NCBI GenBank assembly: GCA_036346355.1 | Contig: CM070577.1 | Coordinates: 48,990,309-49,054,308 of the forward strand | Source of the DNA: Rhipidocladum racemiflorum | Lineage: Eukaryota; Streptophyta; Magnoliopsida; Poales; Poaceae | Direction of reading: 5' to 3' | DNA length: 64,000 nt | Shown: positions 47,921 through 59,825 of the stretch, one piece after another | Numbering within the stretch: the first letter of the stretch is position 1 | Layout: every line of letters starts with the position of its first letter | Notes under the pieces: model-generated | Database searches by the model: none | Told to the model about the DNA's origin: nothing | What the model saw: the letters and a program-made list of their open reading frames with translations, nothing else | Program-made: the position numbers and the translations under genes

Positions 47921-48362
47921 AAAATTACTCTTGAAGTTTTTGAAAACAAGTATTTCTAACCACGTTCGAAAGTTTTTAAAGTGAATCATTTTGAACCAAA
48001 AATTTGTTGACTAGAAACTTTTCGAACTCAAAATTTGTTAAAATGAAACTTTTCGATTCAAAAGTTTTTGAATTTAAAGTTTTCTGAATTGAAACTTTTT
48101 ATTTCAATTTATTTAAGTTGAAAATTTCTAATTTGAAATTTTTAATTAAATTTTTTTTTGAGTTGAAACTTTCTGATTTGAATTTTTTTTGAAAATTTTT
48201 TATTAAAATTCTAAATCAAAACTTTTCGAACCAAAAGTTTTTTATTCAAAACATTCCAACCGAAAGTTTTTGAATTAAAAATTTTTTGAGTTAAAACTTT
48301 TCGATATGAAAATTTTCAAGTTGAAACTTTCTAATTTGAGAATTTTCGATTTAAATATTTTT
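47921..48362. repeat. AT-rich degenerate minisatellite, unit 2
   Basis: The copy of 40740-41181 in the second unit. Confidence 0.7.
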
Positions 48363-50656
48363 GAGTTGACTAATGCCCCTGCTTGTTTCATGAACACGAG
48401 GAATAAGATTTTCATGGAATATTTGAAAAAGTTTGTTGTTTTGTTCACAGATGATATTCTTGTCTACTTTAAGATGTAAGAGGAGCATAAAGAGCATTTG
48501 AGGTTAGTGCTTGAAAAGCTTCGAGAGCAACAATTGTATGCTATGTTTAGTGGGTGTGAATTTTGAGAGAAGGAAGTTGGTTTTTTTTGGACATGTAATG
48601 ATTGTCAAAGGAGTTGTTGTCGACCCAAGCAAGGTTGAAGTTGTGTTGCATTGGGAACAACCGAAGTTAGTTACCTAGATTCGTAATTTCCTTGAGATGG
48701 CAGGATATTATCGTCAATTTATAAAAGGATTTTCGAAGTTGCCAATCTACTCACATAGTTGTTGAAGCAAGAGAAGAATTTTATCTGGACACCAGAGTGT
48801 AAAAAGAGTTCTCGGGAATTAAAGAAGCGTTTGACATCAACACTAGTGTTAGTATTGCCAGATATCCAAAGTAGTTTTGATGTCTACAGTGATGCTTCGT
48901 GACAAGGACTTGGATGTGGGTTATTGTAGAAAGGCAATATTGTTGCTTATGCTTCAAGACGATTGAGACCACATGGGGAGAATTATATGATACATGACTT
49001 GGAATTAACTACCGTAGTGCGTTCTTTAAAATTGTGGCATCATTATCTCATTAGTAATCATTGTGAGATATATATGGATCACAAGAGTTTGAAGTATATT
49101 TTTACTCAGTCATATCTCAACATGAGACATCGAAGATTGTTGGAGTTGATTACAGATTTTGATGTGGGAATTCACTATCACCCAAAAAAAGCTAATGTAG
49201 TGGCATATACTTTGAGTCAGAAGAATAACCGTGTTAATATGCTAGTTCAGGAGAGTCATCCTGAGTTGCATAAAGAGTTTCAGAAGTTAAAGTTGGAAGT
49301 GGCTCAAAAAGCATTCATAGCTAACTTAAAGCCGACTTTTGAAGATCAGATTCGTGAAAGTTAGAACTATGGTGCTAAGATCAAAAGAATAAAGTCCAAA
49401 ATAGAGGAAGACAAAGCTAAATATTTGTCTTTAGATAGTCAAGATATTCTATGGTTTAAGAGTTGAATTTATGTGCCGAATCAGAAGGATTTGAAGCAAT
49501 TAATTCTTGAGGAAGCTCACGATTCAATTATTCAATTCATCTCGGGAGTGCTAAGATGTATTAGGATCTTAAGGAGAGATTTTTTTTAGCCTAATATGAA
49601 GCGTGAAGTTGTCGAACATGTTGCTTTGTGTAATGTGTATCAGAGAGTGATGGCAATGAATCAGAGGCCAGATGGCTCTTTATAGCCATTGAAAATTCTT
49701 GAGAGGAAGTAGGAGAAAATCGGTTTGGATTTTATTATTAGTTGACCCAAGACTCAGAGTGGTTATGATTATATATGGGTCATTGTGGCTCATTGACAAA
49801 AGTTGCTCATTCTATACCAGTTAAGACTACCTATGTTAGAGATCACATAGCAGAGTTGTATATGTCAATCATTATTTGGTTGCATGTAGTGCCAAAGAAG
49901 ATAGATCAGCTAGTGTTTCTCAGTTTGCCTCGAGATTTTGTAATAAGTTGCATGAAGCAATGGGAACTTGTTTGAATTTCATCACAACATAAAATTCTTA
50001 GACAGAAGGTCAGATTGAAAGAGTTAATCAGATTTTGGAGATCTCATAAGGGCATGTGCTCTAGCTTATGCTCCTACTTGTGATAAAAGTTTGACATATG
50101 CAGAATTCAGTTACAACAATAGTTATTTGGCAAATTTGCAAATGTCACTATTTAAAGTGTTATATGGTTGTTCCTTTCTTACTCCGTTGAATTGGAATGA
50201 GATGGGAGAGCATCTTGTCTTTGGACATGATATTCTCCATGAAGTAGACGAGCAGATTGCTATAATAAGAGAAAGGTTAACAATAGCTTAGTAAAGATGT
50301 AAAAGCTATGTTGATAATCAGCATAGAGAGTTGATTTTTGAGCCAGCTAATTTTGTGTATCTCAGAGTTGCCCCTCTTAAAGGAGTCAAGAGGTTTCATG
50401 CTAAAGAAATGCTTACCCCAAGATTTGTTGGTCCATTTAAAATCTTAAAAGATAGAGGAGAAGTTGCTTATATGTTGGAGTTGCCTTACTTGTTGGCAGG
50501 AGTGCATGATATTTTTCATGTCTCTCAACTTATGAAGTGTTTTTGAGAGCCAACAAAGTAGACATCATTGGAGTGGATTAAGTTGCAAGAGGATGTTACT
50601 TATAAGGAGTAACCGATTAAAATTTTTGATGTTGATGATCGTAAAACCATGAGAAA
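48363..50656 (+). pseudogene. degenerate gypsy pol, unit 2
   Basis: The copy of 41182-43475. It has one extra stop (ACAGAA in unit 1 is ATGTAA here, near 48475), so the RT frame is broken earlier. The rest is near-identical. Confidence 0.88.
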
Positions 50657-51204
50657 GTCTGATTCGAGTTATTGGGGTCCAAATCTTTTAGTGAGAAGAA
50701 AAGGTGCGATTTGGGGAGACGACTCTCACGATCTGGCTACCAACCATGCATGCCTGATATGCGAAGCAATCGTTCAACCAACTTGGGAATTGTTATCGAC
50801 CTAGCTAGAAGCACGATCGACCTTATCACAAAGATCAGTTCCTGTAAGCAATTGAAGAACAAGCAAGAACAAAGTAAAGAACAATATGAAATTGCAAATA
50901 TAATTAAAGGACTAATGTTGATGAGGGGTTCCAAAGCATGATATTGCTATTGATCTAGCTTACCAAGAGAATATCGAATATTTTCACTAGGGAAAACTAC
51001 AATTAAACAAAATCCAAGTCTTATGAGGGAGCTCGGATAACTTATACATGCATCTAAAGGGGGGTGTGGGTGAGGGGCTGGCCTCGTGCTATGAACCAAC
51101 AGAGGGGGCACACGCACACACAAGACACACACACACACCTGGACTCGGATTCCAGCAATATTACAAGGCCCAAGTTGACCCAATAGGTGACTGTCAATGT
51201 TTGG
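50657..51204. other. unclassified transposon-like DNA, unit 2
   Basis: The copy of 43476-44030. Its microsatellite (51110-51138) has a different length and order of CA/CG steps from unit 1. Confidence 0.45.
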
Positions 51205-52190
51205 TGTCGGCAATAATCTTGGGGGTGTGTGAATTTGTGGGGCAAGGCGCTAGATCAGAAACTCGATGGTAACACAAGATAAGAGTTTAGACAGGTTCGG
51301 GCCCTCTGCGGTGGAGGTAATACCCTAGTCCTGTGTTCTGGGATTATCTGGTCTCTCACTTTGAGGTCCTCCCGTCCCTCTTATATACAGGGGGAGGGGG
51401 GGAGTCCAACTCGGTTACTAGGGTATGAGTCCGAATTGATTACAAGTAAAGGAATCGTATCTTTCCTTTATCCAGGGTGATTTCCCCTACGATTACAATC
51501 TTTTACTTCAGTTATAACGGGACAATATGTAGACCTTCGGGATATGCGCGCTGGACTTTGTGCATCCCCTTTTTCGTCCGGTCTTCTTAGGTCTTCATGC
51601 ATACACCTGGTTTCTATGTCTCCCACAAGAGTCTCCGGAGTGCTCGAGTTGCCCTTGATAATGCTTTTTGATCTCACGCGGATGTAACTTGTTGGCCTTT
51701 ACATGGCTTCATCCGGGTGCCTGGTCGACAAGCAAGGAGTTTGCAAAGGACTCAGCCTCAACCTTCTCGCCGTGTACATTGGGAAGACTCCTTTGTGATG
51801 CGATACCGGTATTCGACCCTTATAGGGGCGTGCCAGCAACAGCACTAGCGTTCGGCCCGACCTGGGATGCTTTAGATTTTCGCCCGAAAAGGCGCTGGTG
51901 ATCAGCCCTACTTGGGGCGCACCAAAGGAGCATCTGATGAGACGCTGGTGATCAGCCCAGCTTGGGGCGCACCTATGGGGCTTCCAATAGGATGCTGGTG
52001 ATCAGCCCGGCTTGGGGCGCACTTGATTGACATCCAATAGGACGCTGATGATCAACCCTACTTGGGGCGCACCAAAGGTGCATCCGATGGGATGCTGGTG
52101 ATCAGCCCGGCTTGGGGCGCACCTTTGGGGCATCCAATAGGACGCTGGTGATCAGCTCGGCTTAGGGCGCACCTGATTGGCATCCAATAG
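51205..52190 (+). repeat. LTR-like fragment, unit 2
   Basis: The copy of 44031-45015, interrupted by LTR C at 52191. Confidence 0.5.
51892..52190. repeat. 50-bp tandem array, unit 2
   Basis: The copy of 44717-45015. Confidence 0.9.
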
Positions 52191-52819
52191 TGTAACACCC
52201 CAATTTTTGCTTTTCATGAATTTAAGTGTTATTTTGCACTTTTGTGAATTTTTGGAATTTTCTGGAATTTATTTTTATTTAATTTGAATTTATTCCCTTT
52301 TGTAATAATTAAAGAATTAAAAGTTGCAAATAAAATTTTATTGGAAATATTTTATTTGAGTCCCAAATGCCCTAAAATATTTTCTAGAATTTTTCTAGAA
52401 TTTTTCTGAGTATTTTGCTATTTTTCATGAATTAAATGAATTTCTGGAAATTATTTTGAATATTTAATCGGCCGGGTTTAATCTTGTTCCTCGGGTCCAA
52501 GTCGGACTCGAGTCGACTGAACCCGACCGGCGCGCCAGTCGTCTCGGTCGTACCATGTCACCCGAGCCCAACCCTAACCCTAATCGCGTGACCGTTGGAT
52601 CGAGATCCAACGGCCACGAATGCGCCATGTCGCCTGAGCCAGGCTCCGACCGAGCCAGCCAGGTCACCGAGCCGGACCCGAGCCCAAACCCCGTGCCCGT
52701 TGGATCTTGATCCAACGGTCCACGTTGAGCCACGTCGTCCAATCCGAATCCAAATCTGATTCCACCGCCGCAACCAGGTGGACCTCGGTCTCCGCGCGAT
52801 ACACGGAAGCTGAGGCCCC

Positions 52820-52827
52820 TATTTATA
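52820..52827 (+). promoter_or_regulatory. candidate TATA box of 5' LTR C
   Basis: TATTTATA, the intact-LTR copy of 45645-45652. Two dyads (from 52592 and 52697) lie upstream; the other dyads and the TGACGTCA cluster lie downstream. Confidence 0.55.
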
Positions 52828-53527
52828 CCGCCGCCGCCGCCACCGTGTAGCCCACCTCCGCACGCACCCACAGTGCCTAACCCACAGTGCCTGAGCCGCC
52901 GTGGTGCGCCGCTAGAGCTCGCCGTAGTTGCTCGTGTGTTCCACCGCGGATTCTTGCATTTTCCGCCGCCGTCCGTCGTCCTCCGCTGCCGTTGTGCCCA
53001 GATCCGGACTCCTCGCGTCGAGGCGCACCCGGAGCTACCACCCACCACGCCGGAGCTGCACGAAAATGCCAAAGGCTTGGTCGTCGTCTCCATCCCCGGT
53101 GAGCCAGCGCCGCCGCGTCGACATTAGGGTTCGCGAGCTTCATGAACCGTCCGATCAAGATCCGAAGGCCAGGATTCATCCATGTCACCCACGGTAAAAT
53201 TTCACGTGTTAACTTTTAGATCTATTCTCAGCCATCGGATCTAGATCCAACGGCTCAAGATTGTGCCACGTAGCCATAACCGCACCGTGCTAGGGTTAAC
53301 CTCAACCATTAGATCTAGATCGTATGGCTAGGGTTAGCCGCGTTGACAGCGTTGGATTGGATCTCGACCGTTCGATCGAAATCGAATGGCCCAGATGGAC
53401 CGTGCTGTTCACAACGCGTGAAACACATATCCGATCTGGGCCGTTGATTTTCAAATCAACGGCCGAGATCTAGCCACGTGGTTGGAAGACTGACCGTCGC
53501 GGTCACGCCGGTCGCCGCTGGCATCAG

Positions 53528-53835
53528 CACGTGACGTCACGTGGGGCCCACGCGTCAGCGGGACAGCCAACCGCTCCATGACGTCACGGTGGGGCCCGCG
53601 TGTCAGCTCGCTCGGCCGAACCGCGCGCTAACGTCAGCACTGACGTCACCTGAGGGGACCCACATGTCAGTGAGACACGTGCGCCGTGGACCGAGTCCAC
53701 GCTGGACCTAGCCCGAACCGCAGACCACGTCCGTGGACCCGATGACGTCAGCCGACGCAATAAATCGATTTTTCGATAGAAAAATAATTCGGTGGAAAAT
53801 CGAAATCCACGCTAACGTCAGGCTGACGTCATTAA
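53528..53835. promoter_or_regulatory. TGACGTCA cluster in 5' LTR C
   Basis: CACGTGACGTCACGTG at 53528-53543 followed by TGACGTCA repeats as in unit 1. One CTGACGTCAGC of unit 1 reads CTAACGTCAGC here. Confidence 0.65.
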
Positions 53836-55130
53836 TCGATTTTTCAATATAAAAATAAATAGAATAATTCGGTTTAATGTTTAATTTGAATTTTCAAACT
53901 TCAAATGCTTATAACTTTTGCATTTTAACTCCGATTTGAACGATTCCATTTTCTAAATTTTTATAAAATTGAGATCTACTCAAATATAAATTTTAATTAA
54001 TTTTTGAATATGAATTTTCCTCTGTTTATAATTAATTAATAGTTTCTTTAAACTTTAAACAATTATAACTTTTGCATTTCAACTCCGAATTTCGCGATTC
54101 CAATTTCTAAAAATTTGTAAAATTGTACTCTCTCTGTTTATGGACTTTATTTGAACTTTTGGGCACTTTTGTGTACTATTTTATTTATTTATTGTTATTT
54201 GCACGCGTTACGAGTAGACGTTGAAGTGCCCGAAGGCTTCGAAGGTGAAGTTTTGACCCAGGATCCAGCTCAAGACCAAGAACAAGTGCTTTTTGAAGGC
54301 AAGTTGTGCTTTGACCATGTTGATCCCATTTTGAAATTAATTTGATTTAAATTATTGCATGTTAGTTCAATTAGAAAATGCTTTAATTAATTTTGGGAGA
54401 TTAGTTAATTGCCTAGTTGCTGTATGCCACCTTGACATAGATAATTGTATGCCATGAACCCCTTGTCACCCTAGTTGAGGATTAAGGAGTTGGACATTAT
54501 TAAATTGCCAACATGGGTATTTAGACCGTTGTAGTATAATGCTTAGACCTGCGACGTATACATGATATGATTTTGGACAATTATATGGTAACATTGACTT
54601 AATGAGATATGGAACGTGTTTTTGAGAAGTGTCATGTGTTATTGATGATGACGTTGATGGCACGTGGTGCATGGTAATCAACTGGGGTTTGATAAATAGT
54701 TTTCGACCAGGGCATGCGGCAAGAAATGATCGGGTGGGCCAGTTGTGGCACCGGGAACGTTGATTTGTTTCTTCAGGTAATCTTGCCCTGGTCACCCTAA
54801 GGACTTAACCTCGCAAGCCTTTGACCTGAGTCAATCGTGCAGCCACATGACCGGAGTGGGACGGTCCTAGTTGAGTAAGTTACTAATAACTTGCTTGTGA
54901 TACCTCGGGTGTCAACTACACCTTTTGTGTAGCTTGAAAGGGGAGCGTACCAGGGTTCGGCATGGCACCCGTCCAACGGTATGTCGGTCCCATACTTCGC
55001 CTTTATTAAGGGAAGGGATGGTGTATGGCAAAAACCGGAAATGTTCACTTGTGTAGTTAGCCGTATCCGAAAGGCTTTGTTACGATCACTCGCCTTTGTG
55101 GTGTTTGACTGTATCTTGTGGGTACAGTGC

Positions 55131-55170
55131 ACAACCTCTGCAGAGTGTAAAATTTATTCGATTAGCCGTG
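55131..55170 (+). promoter_or_regulatory. conserved LTR module in LTR C
   Basis: CCTCTGCAGAG, then TTATTCGATTAGCCGTG, in the order seen in LTR A and the solo LTR and after the same CTTGTGGGTA lead-in. The second dyad is imperfect here. Confidence 0.6.
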
Positions 55171-55468
55171 TCCCCGGCATTGGACATTGCTCGGGAATTA
55201 CAGTCAAGGGTTAGACTTTCTTGAAGGCAATTTGGACTTGAAGGGTTTGGTTTGGTTAAATGATGACATTGATGGAAATGTGGATTAGGATTGGGGGAAA
55301 ATGTTTATTTAACTCCTGGAAAAGTTATTGATGTTATACTTGTTTTTACTGCTTTCGAATCTACTTATGTTACTTGTTAAATGCCGTTACTGCAAATGAA
55401 CCATGAGCTATTCCTTTGTACTAAGCCATGCATGTAGTATATTAGTTTGCATTCTGTGCATGACTTGC

Positions 55469-55485
55469 TGAGTACCAAGTACTCA
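55469..55485 (+). promoter_or_regulatory. conserved LTR hairpin, LTR C
   Basis: TGAGTAC, loop CAA, GTACTCA, preceded by CTTGC. About 358 bp before the LTR end once the nested B element is removed. Confidence 0.65.
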
Positions 55486-55715
55486 CCCTTGCCACAATAC
55501 AACATCAGTTGAAGAAGACTCCACACCAGCTTTGGAGGAGGAGATACAAGAGGAACCGTCTGCCTAGGGAGCAAGCCCAGTCAGTTGCCTGTGGCATATT
55601 GGTTGGCGCCACGCGATTTCTTTATATTCCGCTGCAGATTTTATTTGAATAAGTCTTTAGCCCTGCGAGGAGTACTTTTGTAACTTGACCATAAGGTTGA
55701 GCAACCAGCTATATT

Positions 55716-58470
55716 TCCTTTTCCCTCGTGGAGTACGAGGTAGGCCAACCACGAAATCCATGGAGATGTCATCCCATGGACACAGGAATCTCCAATAACT
55801 GCAACAGACCAGCAGGGCGCTTGTGTTCGGCCTTGATCTTCTGACAAATCCCACGATACGCCACATACTTGGCAATATCCACTCTCATCCTTTTCCACCA
55901 GAAATTCTTTTTCAAATCCCTGTACATCTTGGTCTCCCTAGGATGGACCGTGTACGGGGTGCGATGAGCCTCTTTCAGAATATCCTCTTTCACTTGGGAT
56001 TTCTGAGGCACGCACAGACGACCCTGAAACCTCAAAGCTCCCATATCATCAACGGTAAAGTCTCCAGACTTGCCATCCTTAAGGCGTTTCCTCACCTGCT
56101 GGAACAAACGATCATGCTGCTGTGCCTCCCGCACACGCTCGGGAATCGCTGACTCAAGAATCAATTGAGTTTCAACCTGCACGGTCCCCGCAAAGTAGTA
56201 GGAGACTCCCAGTCGCTCAAAATCAGCAACAAGACAATCAACGACAGGGGGCATTGTCTTGCGACTGAGAGCGTCAGCCACCACATTTGCCTTACCCGGA
56301 TGGTATTGGATAGTGAGGTCATAGTCCTTTATCAATTCCAGCCACCTCCTCTGCCTCAAGTTCAAATCTTTCTGAGTAAAAATCTACTTGAGGCTCTTGT
56401 GATCAGTGAAGATATCACAAGACTCACCATACAGATAGTGCCTCCATATCTTCAATGCAAACACCACAGCGGCTAGCTCAAGATCATGGGTGGGATAGTT
56501 CTGCTCATGCTTTTTCAGCTGCCTTGATGCATAAGCAATCACCTTTCCATCTTGCATGAGCACACAACCAAGTCCCAAATGAGAAGCATCAGAATAAACA
56601 GTGAAGCGCTTCCCAGGCTCGGGAACGGTAAGAACAGGAGCAGTCACTAACTTCTCCTTCAAAGTGCAGAAACTGTGCTCACACTCTGCAGTCCACTGGA
56701 ATTTCATCCCCTTCTGAGTCAGCTGCGAAAGTGGCTTGGCAATGATAGAGAAATCATGCACAAAACACCGATAGTAGCCAGCCATCCCAAGGAAACTACG
56801 CACCTCTTTGACATTGGAAGGCCTCTTCCAATCCAAACCGCTGAGACTTTGCTTGGGTCTACAAATATGCCCTCTGGATTGATGATGTGGCCAAGAAAAC
56901 CCACTTCTGAGATCCAGAACTCGCACTTTTTCAGCTTAGCAAAGAACTGATTCTCCCTCAAGGTACTCAGCATAAGCCTCAAATGCCGCTCATGCTCCTC
57001 TTCTGATTTAGAGTAAACCAGAATGTCATCGATGAACACTACCACAAACTCATCAAGGTACTTGTGTAGCATACTGTTCATCACCTCCATAAAGACAACA
57101 GGAGCATTAGTTAGTCCAAAAGACATAATTTTAAATTCATAATGCCCATACCTAGTGGAGAAAGCAGTCTTCTCAACGTCTTGCTCTCTCACACGGATCT
57201 GATTATACCCCGATTGAAGATCAATCTTGGAGAACACCTTTGCTCCCTTCAGTTGATCAAACAGATCCTCAATGCGAGGCAAAGGGTACTTGTTCTTGAC
57301 TGTCACTTGATTAAGAGCATGATAATCAATGCACACACGCCAGCTTCCATCCTTCTTCGAAACGAAGAGGACGGGTGCTCCCCAAGGTGACACACTGCGC
57401 CGAATAAAACCCTTGGCCAACAGATCCTCCAACTGCTTTTTCAACTCGTCTTGAAAAGGACGAGCCAAGCGGTATGGAGAGATAGAAATAGGTCGAGTGC
57501 CAGGAACAAGATCAATACGGAACTCCACATTCCTCACAGGAGGTAAACCAGGCAACTCGTCAGGGAAAACATCGACAAACTCCTTCACTACAGGAATCTC
57601 CTCAATGGAAACTGAAGAAGATGGCTTTTCTGACATAGCCATAAGGAAACCCAACTGCCTCCAACGGCAACCAGAAAACAAACTAGCCAAAGCAAAGACG
57701 GAACTGGAAGGTATACCACCCTGAAAGGTCAACTCTACCCCTGACGGGGCCTGCAAGGTAACCGTCCTCCAAAAGCAACAGATCTTGGCACGGTACTGAT
57801 GCAAACAGTCCATGCTCAAAATGACATCAAAAGGAGCCAACTGGATCACCAAAAGATTGGCAAAGAAAACCTCATCATCAATGGCAATGGTGCAACCCGG
57901 GCAAACCAAAGAACTAGCAATCAAACCTCCAGGAGAACTGACTAACACAGACTCAGAAATCCACTGTACTCCCAACTTAGCTCTACCAGCAAACTCAGAC
58001 GACACAAAGGAATAGGATGCCCTGGAATCAAACAGAACAAAGGCATCAACTGAATCCACAAGCAAAGTACCTGAAACCACCTCTGGATGCCCGGCTGACT
58101 CGGCGGTTGGCAAGGCGTACACTCCTGGTGGCGCTGGGACAGTAGGAGCCTCGACTCCCGGCTGATGCCCCAAGAAAGCTGGGGGAGGAGGGGGCAACTG
58201 AGGAGGAGCCGACGGCTGCGGGCACCAGTAGGCTGCTGGTGGCGCCCACGCAAAGGGCGGCTGAGGAGCAGGGGCCGCCATCATGTGCACCGATCCTCTG
58301 GAAAACACCGCTGGAGTGGGAGGAGATGGCACCGTCTCCCACTTGATGATGCTACCGAGATTCATCCGACAGACTCGTCCCATGTGGCCAGGCTTGCCAC
58401 AGTGGTTGCAACTCCCGGTCCAACCACACTCCGAAGCACGGTGCTCACCACCGCACTTGAAACACATCAT
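55716..58470 (-). pseudogene. family-B pol remnant: zinc knuckles, protease, RT, RNase H, integrase start
   Basis: The frame from 58470 opens with two zinc knuckles (CFKCGGEHRASEC and canonical CNHCGKPGHMGRVC), then a proline-rich linker, a retropepsin-like region, and RT with FIDDILVYSK near 57011-57040. The protease active site reads LFDSRAS where the family has D-S/T-G. A frameshift near 56850-56900 moves RNase H (YSDASHLGLGCVLMQ, FTDHKSLK) to another frame. A TAG at 56384-56386 replaces a tyrosine, and integrase follows (HPGKANVVADALSRK, zinc region with RGIC instead of C-x2-C, then WDDISMDFVVGLPRTPRGK). It ends before the second and third catalytic residues of integrase. Confidence 0.88.
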
Positions 58471-59485
58471 GCCCTACCCGGGCACAGGACGAACAGCCGC
58501 TCACGAGGAAGACGACTGGGGCAGCCTCATCTTAGCCCCTGAGGAGGAGCCCTATCCCCCCTTGAACTTCTTGAAGGTGGGTCCCTGAGAAGACCCACCT
58601 CCTCCACCAAAGTTCCTCTTCTGGCCCCCGCCTGGGGCCGCAGGAACCCCTGAACCACCCGGGTTCTGCCTATCATGGGAGAGCTCCAACTCGAGCTCCA
58701 TGCCCTTCGCCTGCTCCACCACGGAGCAGAAGTCACGAGGGACAGTCTCCCCCATGACAACTCTGAACTCCTGGTTGAGGCCTCTACGGAACCTCCTCGC
58801 CTTCTCCCTATCGTCCGCCATACCGGGCACGGCGCACCACGCTGTTGAACTCCACCTCATACTCTGTCACTGACCTCTTTCCCTGGGAAAGAGTCGTCAG
58901 AGTATGCTCCATCCGCTCAAGGAAAGACTCTGGGTAGAACTTGGCTCGGAAGCGAGCCACAAAGTCCTCCCAGGTGACCGGACCAAGATCGGAGACTCTA
59001 GCAGCCAGAACCCCCTCCCACCAGATGTCAGCTTGGCCCTTCAGCTAAAAGGCCACAAAGCGAGCCCTCTGGACCGAGGTCAGCTCTAGGACCTCAAACT
59101 GGCACTCCATGTACCGCAGCCAATTTGCGGACTGGATCAGCGTGCCTGCTCTGTCAAAATTGTCAAGACGGAGGGACATCCACTCCCGGAGACTCATCCT
59201 CGGCTCCAAGACAATGGGGCAAAGAATCGGGCCGCAGGGGAGGCATCAGAGCAGGGCTGCCCGCAACTGTTGGCACAGCTCCTGAACCTCCCTCTGCAGA
59301 GCTTGAACTAAATCCTCATTGGCGGCGGGTACCTCCGCCCTTGACTGTGCCGCCGGGAGCTCCTCCTGCGCTAGCCCATGAGCATTGAGTGAAGCGCTAC
59401 CCTCAGTTACAGACTCTGCAACTCCCTGAGAACCTCGCCCCTGGCCTCCACGGCCACGGCGACCACGGCCTCTACCCCTCGGCAT
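58471..59485 (-). pseudogene. family-B gag remnant
   Basis: Starts MPRGRGRGRRGRGG, an arginine/glycine-rich N terminus, and continues to about 59246 in one frame with a coiled-coil-like EDLVQALQREVQELCQQL. Downstream frames carry the retrotransposon gag core (ADIWWEGVLAARV, VTWEDFVARFRAKFYPESF, TEYEVEFNSVV at about 59030-58845) separated by stops and shifts. Gag forms the particle around element RNA. The zinc knuckles that normally end gag are at the start of the next frame. Confidence 0.8.
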
Positions 59486-59825
59486 GGCTGCTACAGTCAG
59501 ACAACCATCCCATCACATAAACATAAGCACAACATCATATAATCAAGAACAGAGATCAAACATCATCATAGACATAATCTTCATTAAATAATCAAGCGCA
59601 ATGCAATGATGAACCAAAACCCCAACCTACTGTGCAACCAAGTATGTCAAATTTTAAATTACTTATTCCACTTTTGCAAGTTTTAATGTTGCTATCCTAT
59701 GACAAAGTTTTAGTTAAAACTTAAGCCATGTTTCTAAGTTATTCCACATCACATTTTAGTTGTAACCTAAGGTATGACACTAAAAATACACATTCCAAGG
59801 ACCTACAGCCCGCTCTGATACCAAC
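59486..59825 (-). other. leader and PBS of the nested family-B element
   Basis: The PBS-like TGGTATCAGAGCG (minus) lies at 59811-59823, two bases after the LTR. The leader (about 340 bp) is homologous to 10267-10505 and 12714-12950. It ends at the gag ATG (59485). Confidence 0.85.

Larger units (their letters stand above)
47141..54315 (+). repeat. 7.18-kb tandem duplication, unit 2
   Basis: 7175 bp, colinear with unit 1 throughout. Differences are few and often come as short multi-base patches. Unlike unit 1, its LTR C continues past the border (CATGTTGATCCC at 54316), so unit 2 keeps the original right junction and unit 1 the original left junction. Confidence 0.95.
52191..55715 (+). repeat. 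5' LTR of element C, left part
   Basis: Starts TGTAACACCCC. It continues after 54315 with sequence absent from unit 1, including the shared module and hairpin, to about 55715, where family-B integrase sequence begins. The LTR resumes at 62022 and ends GGGTCTCGACA at 62149. Total about 3.65 kb. The exact left junction is uncertain by about 20 bp. Confidence 0.85.
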
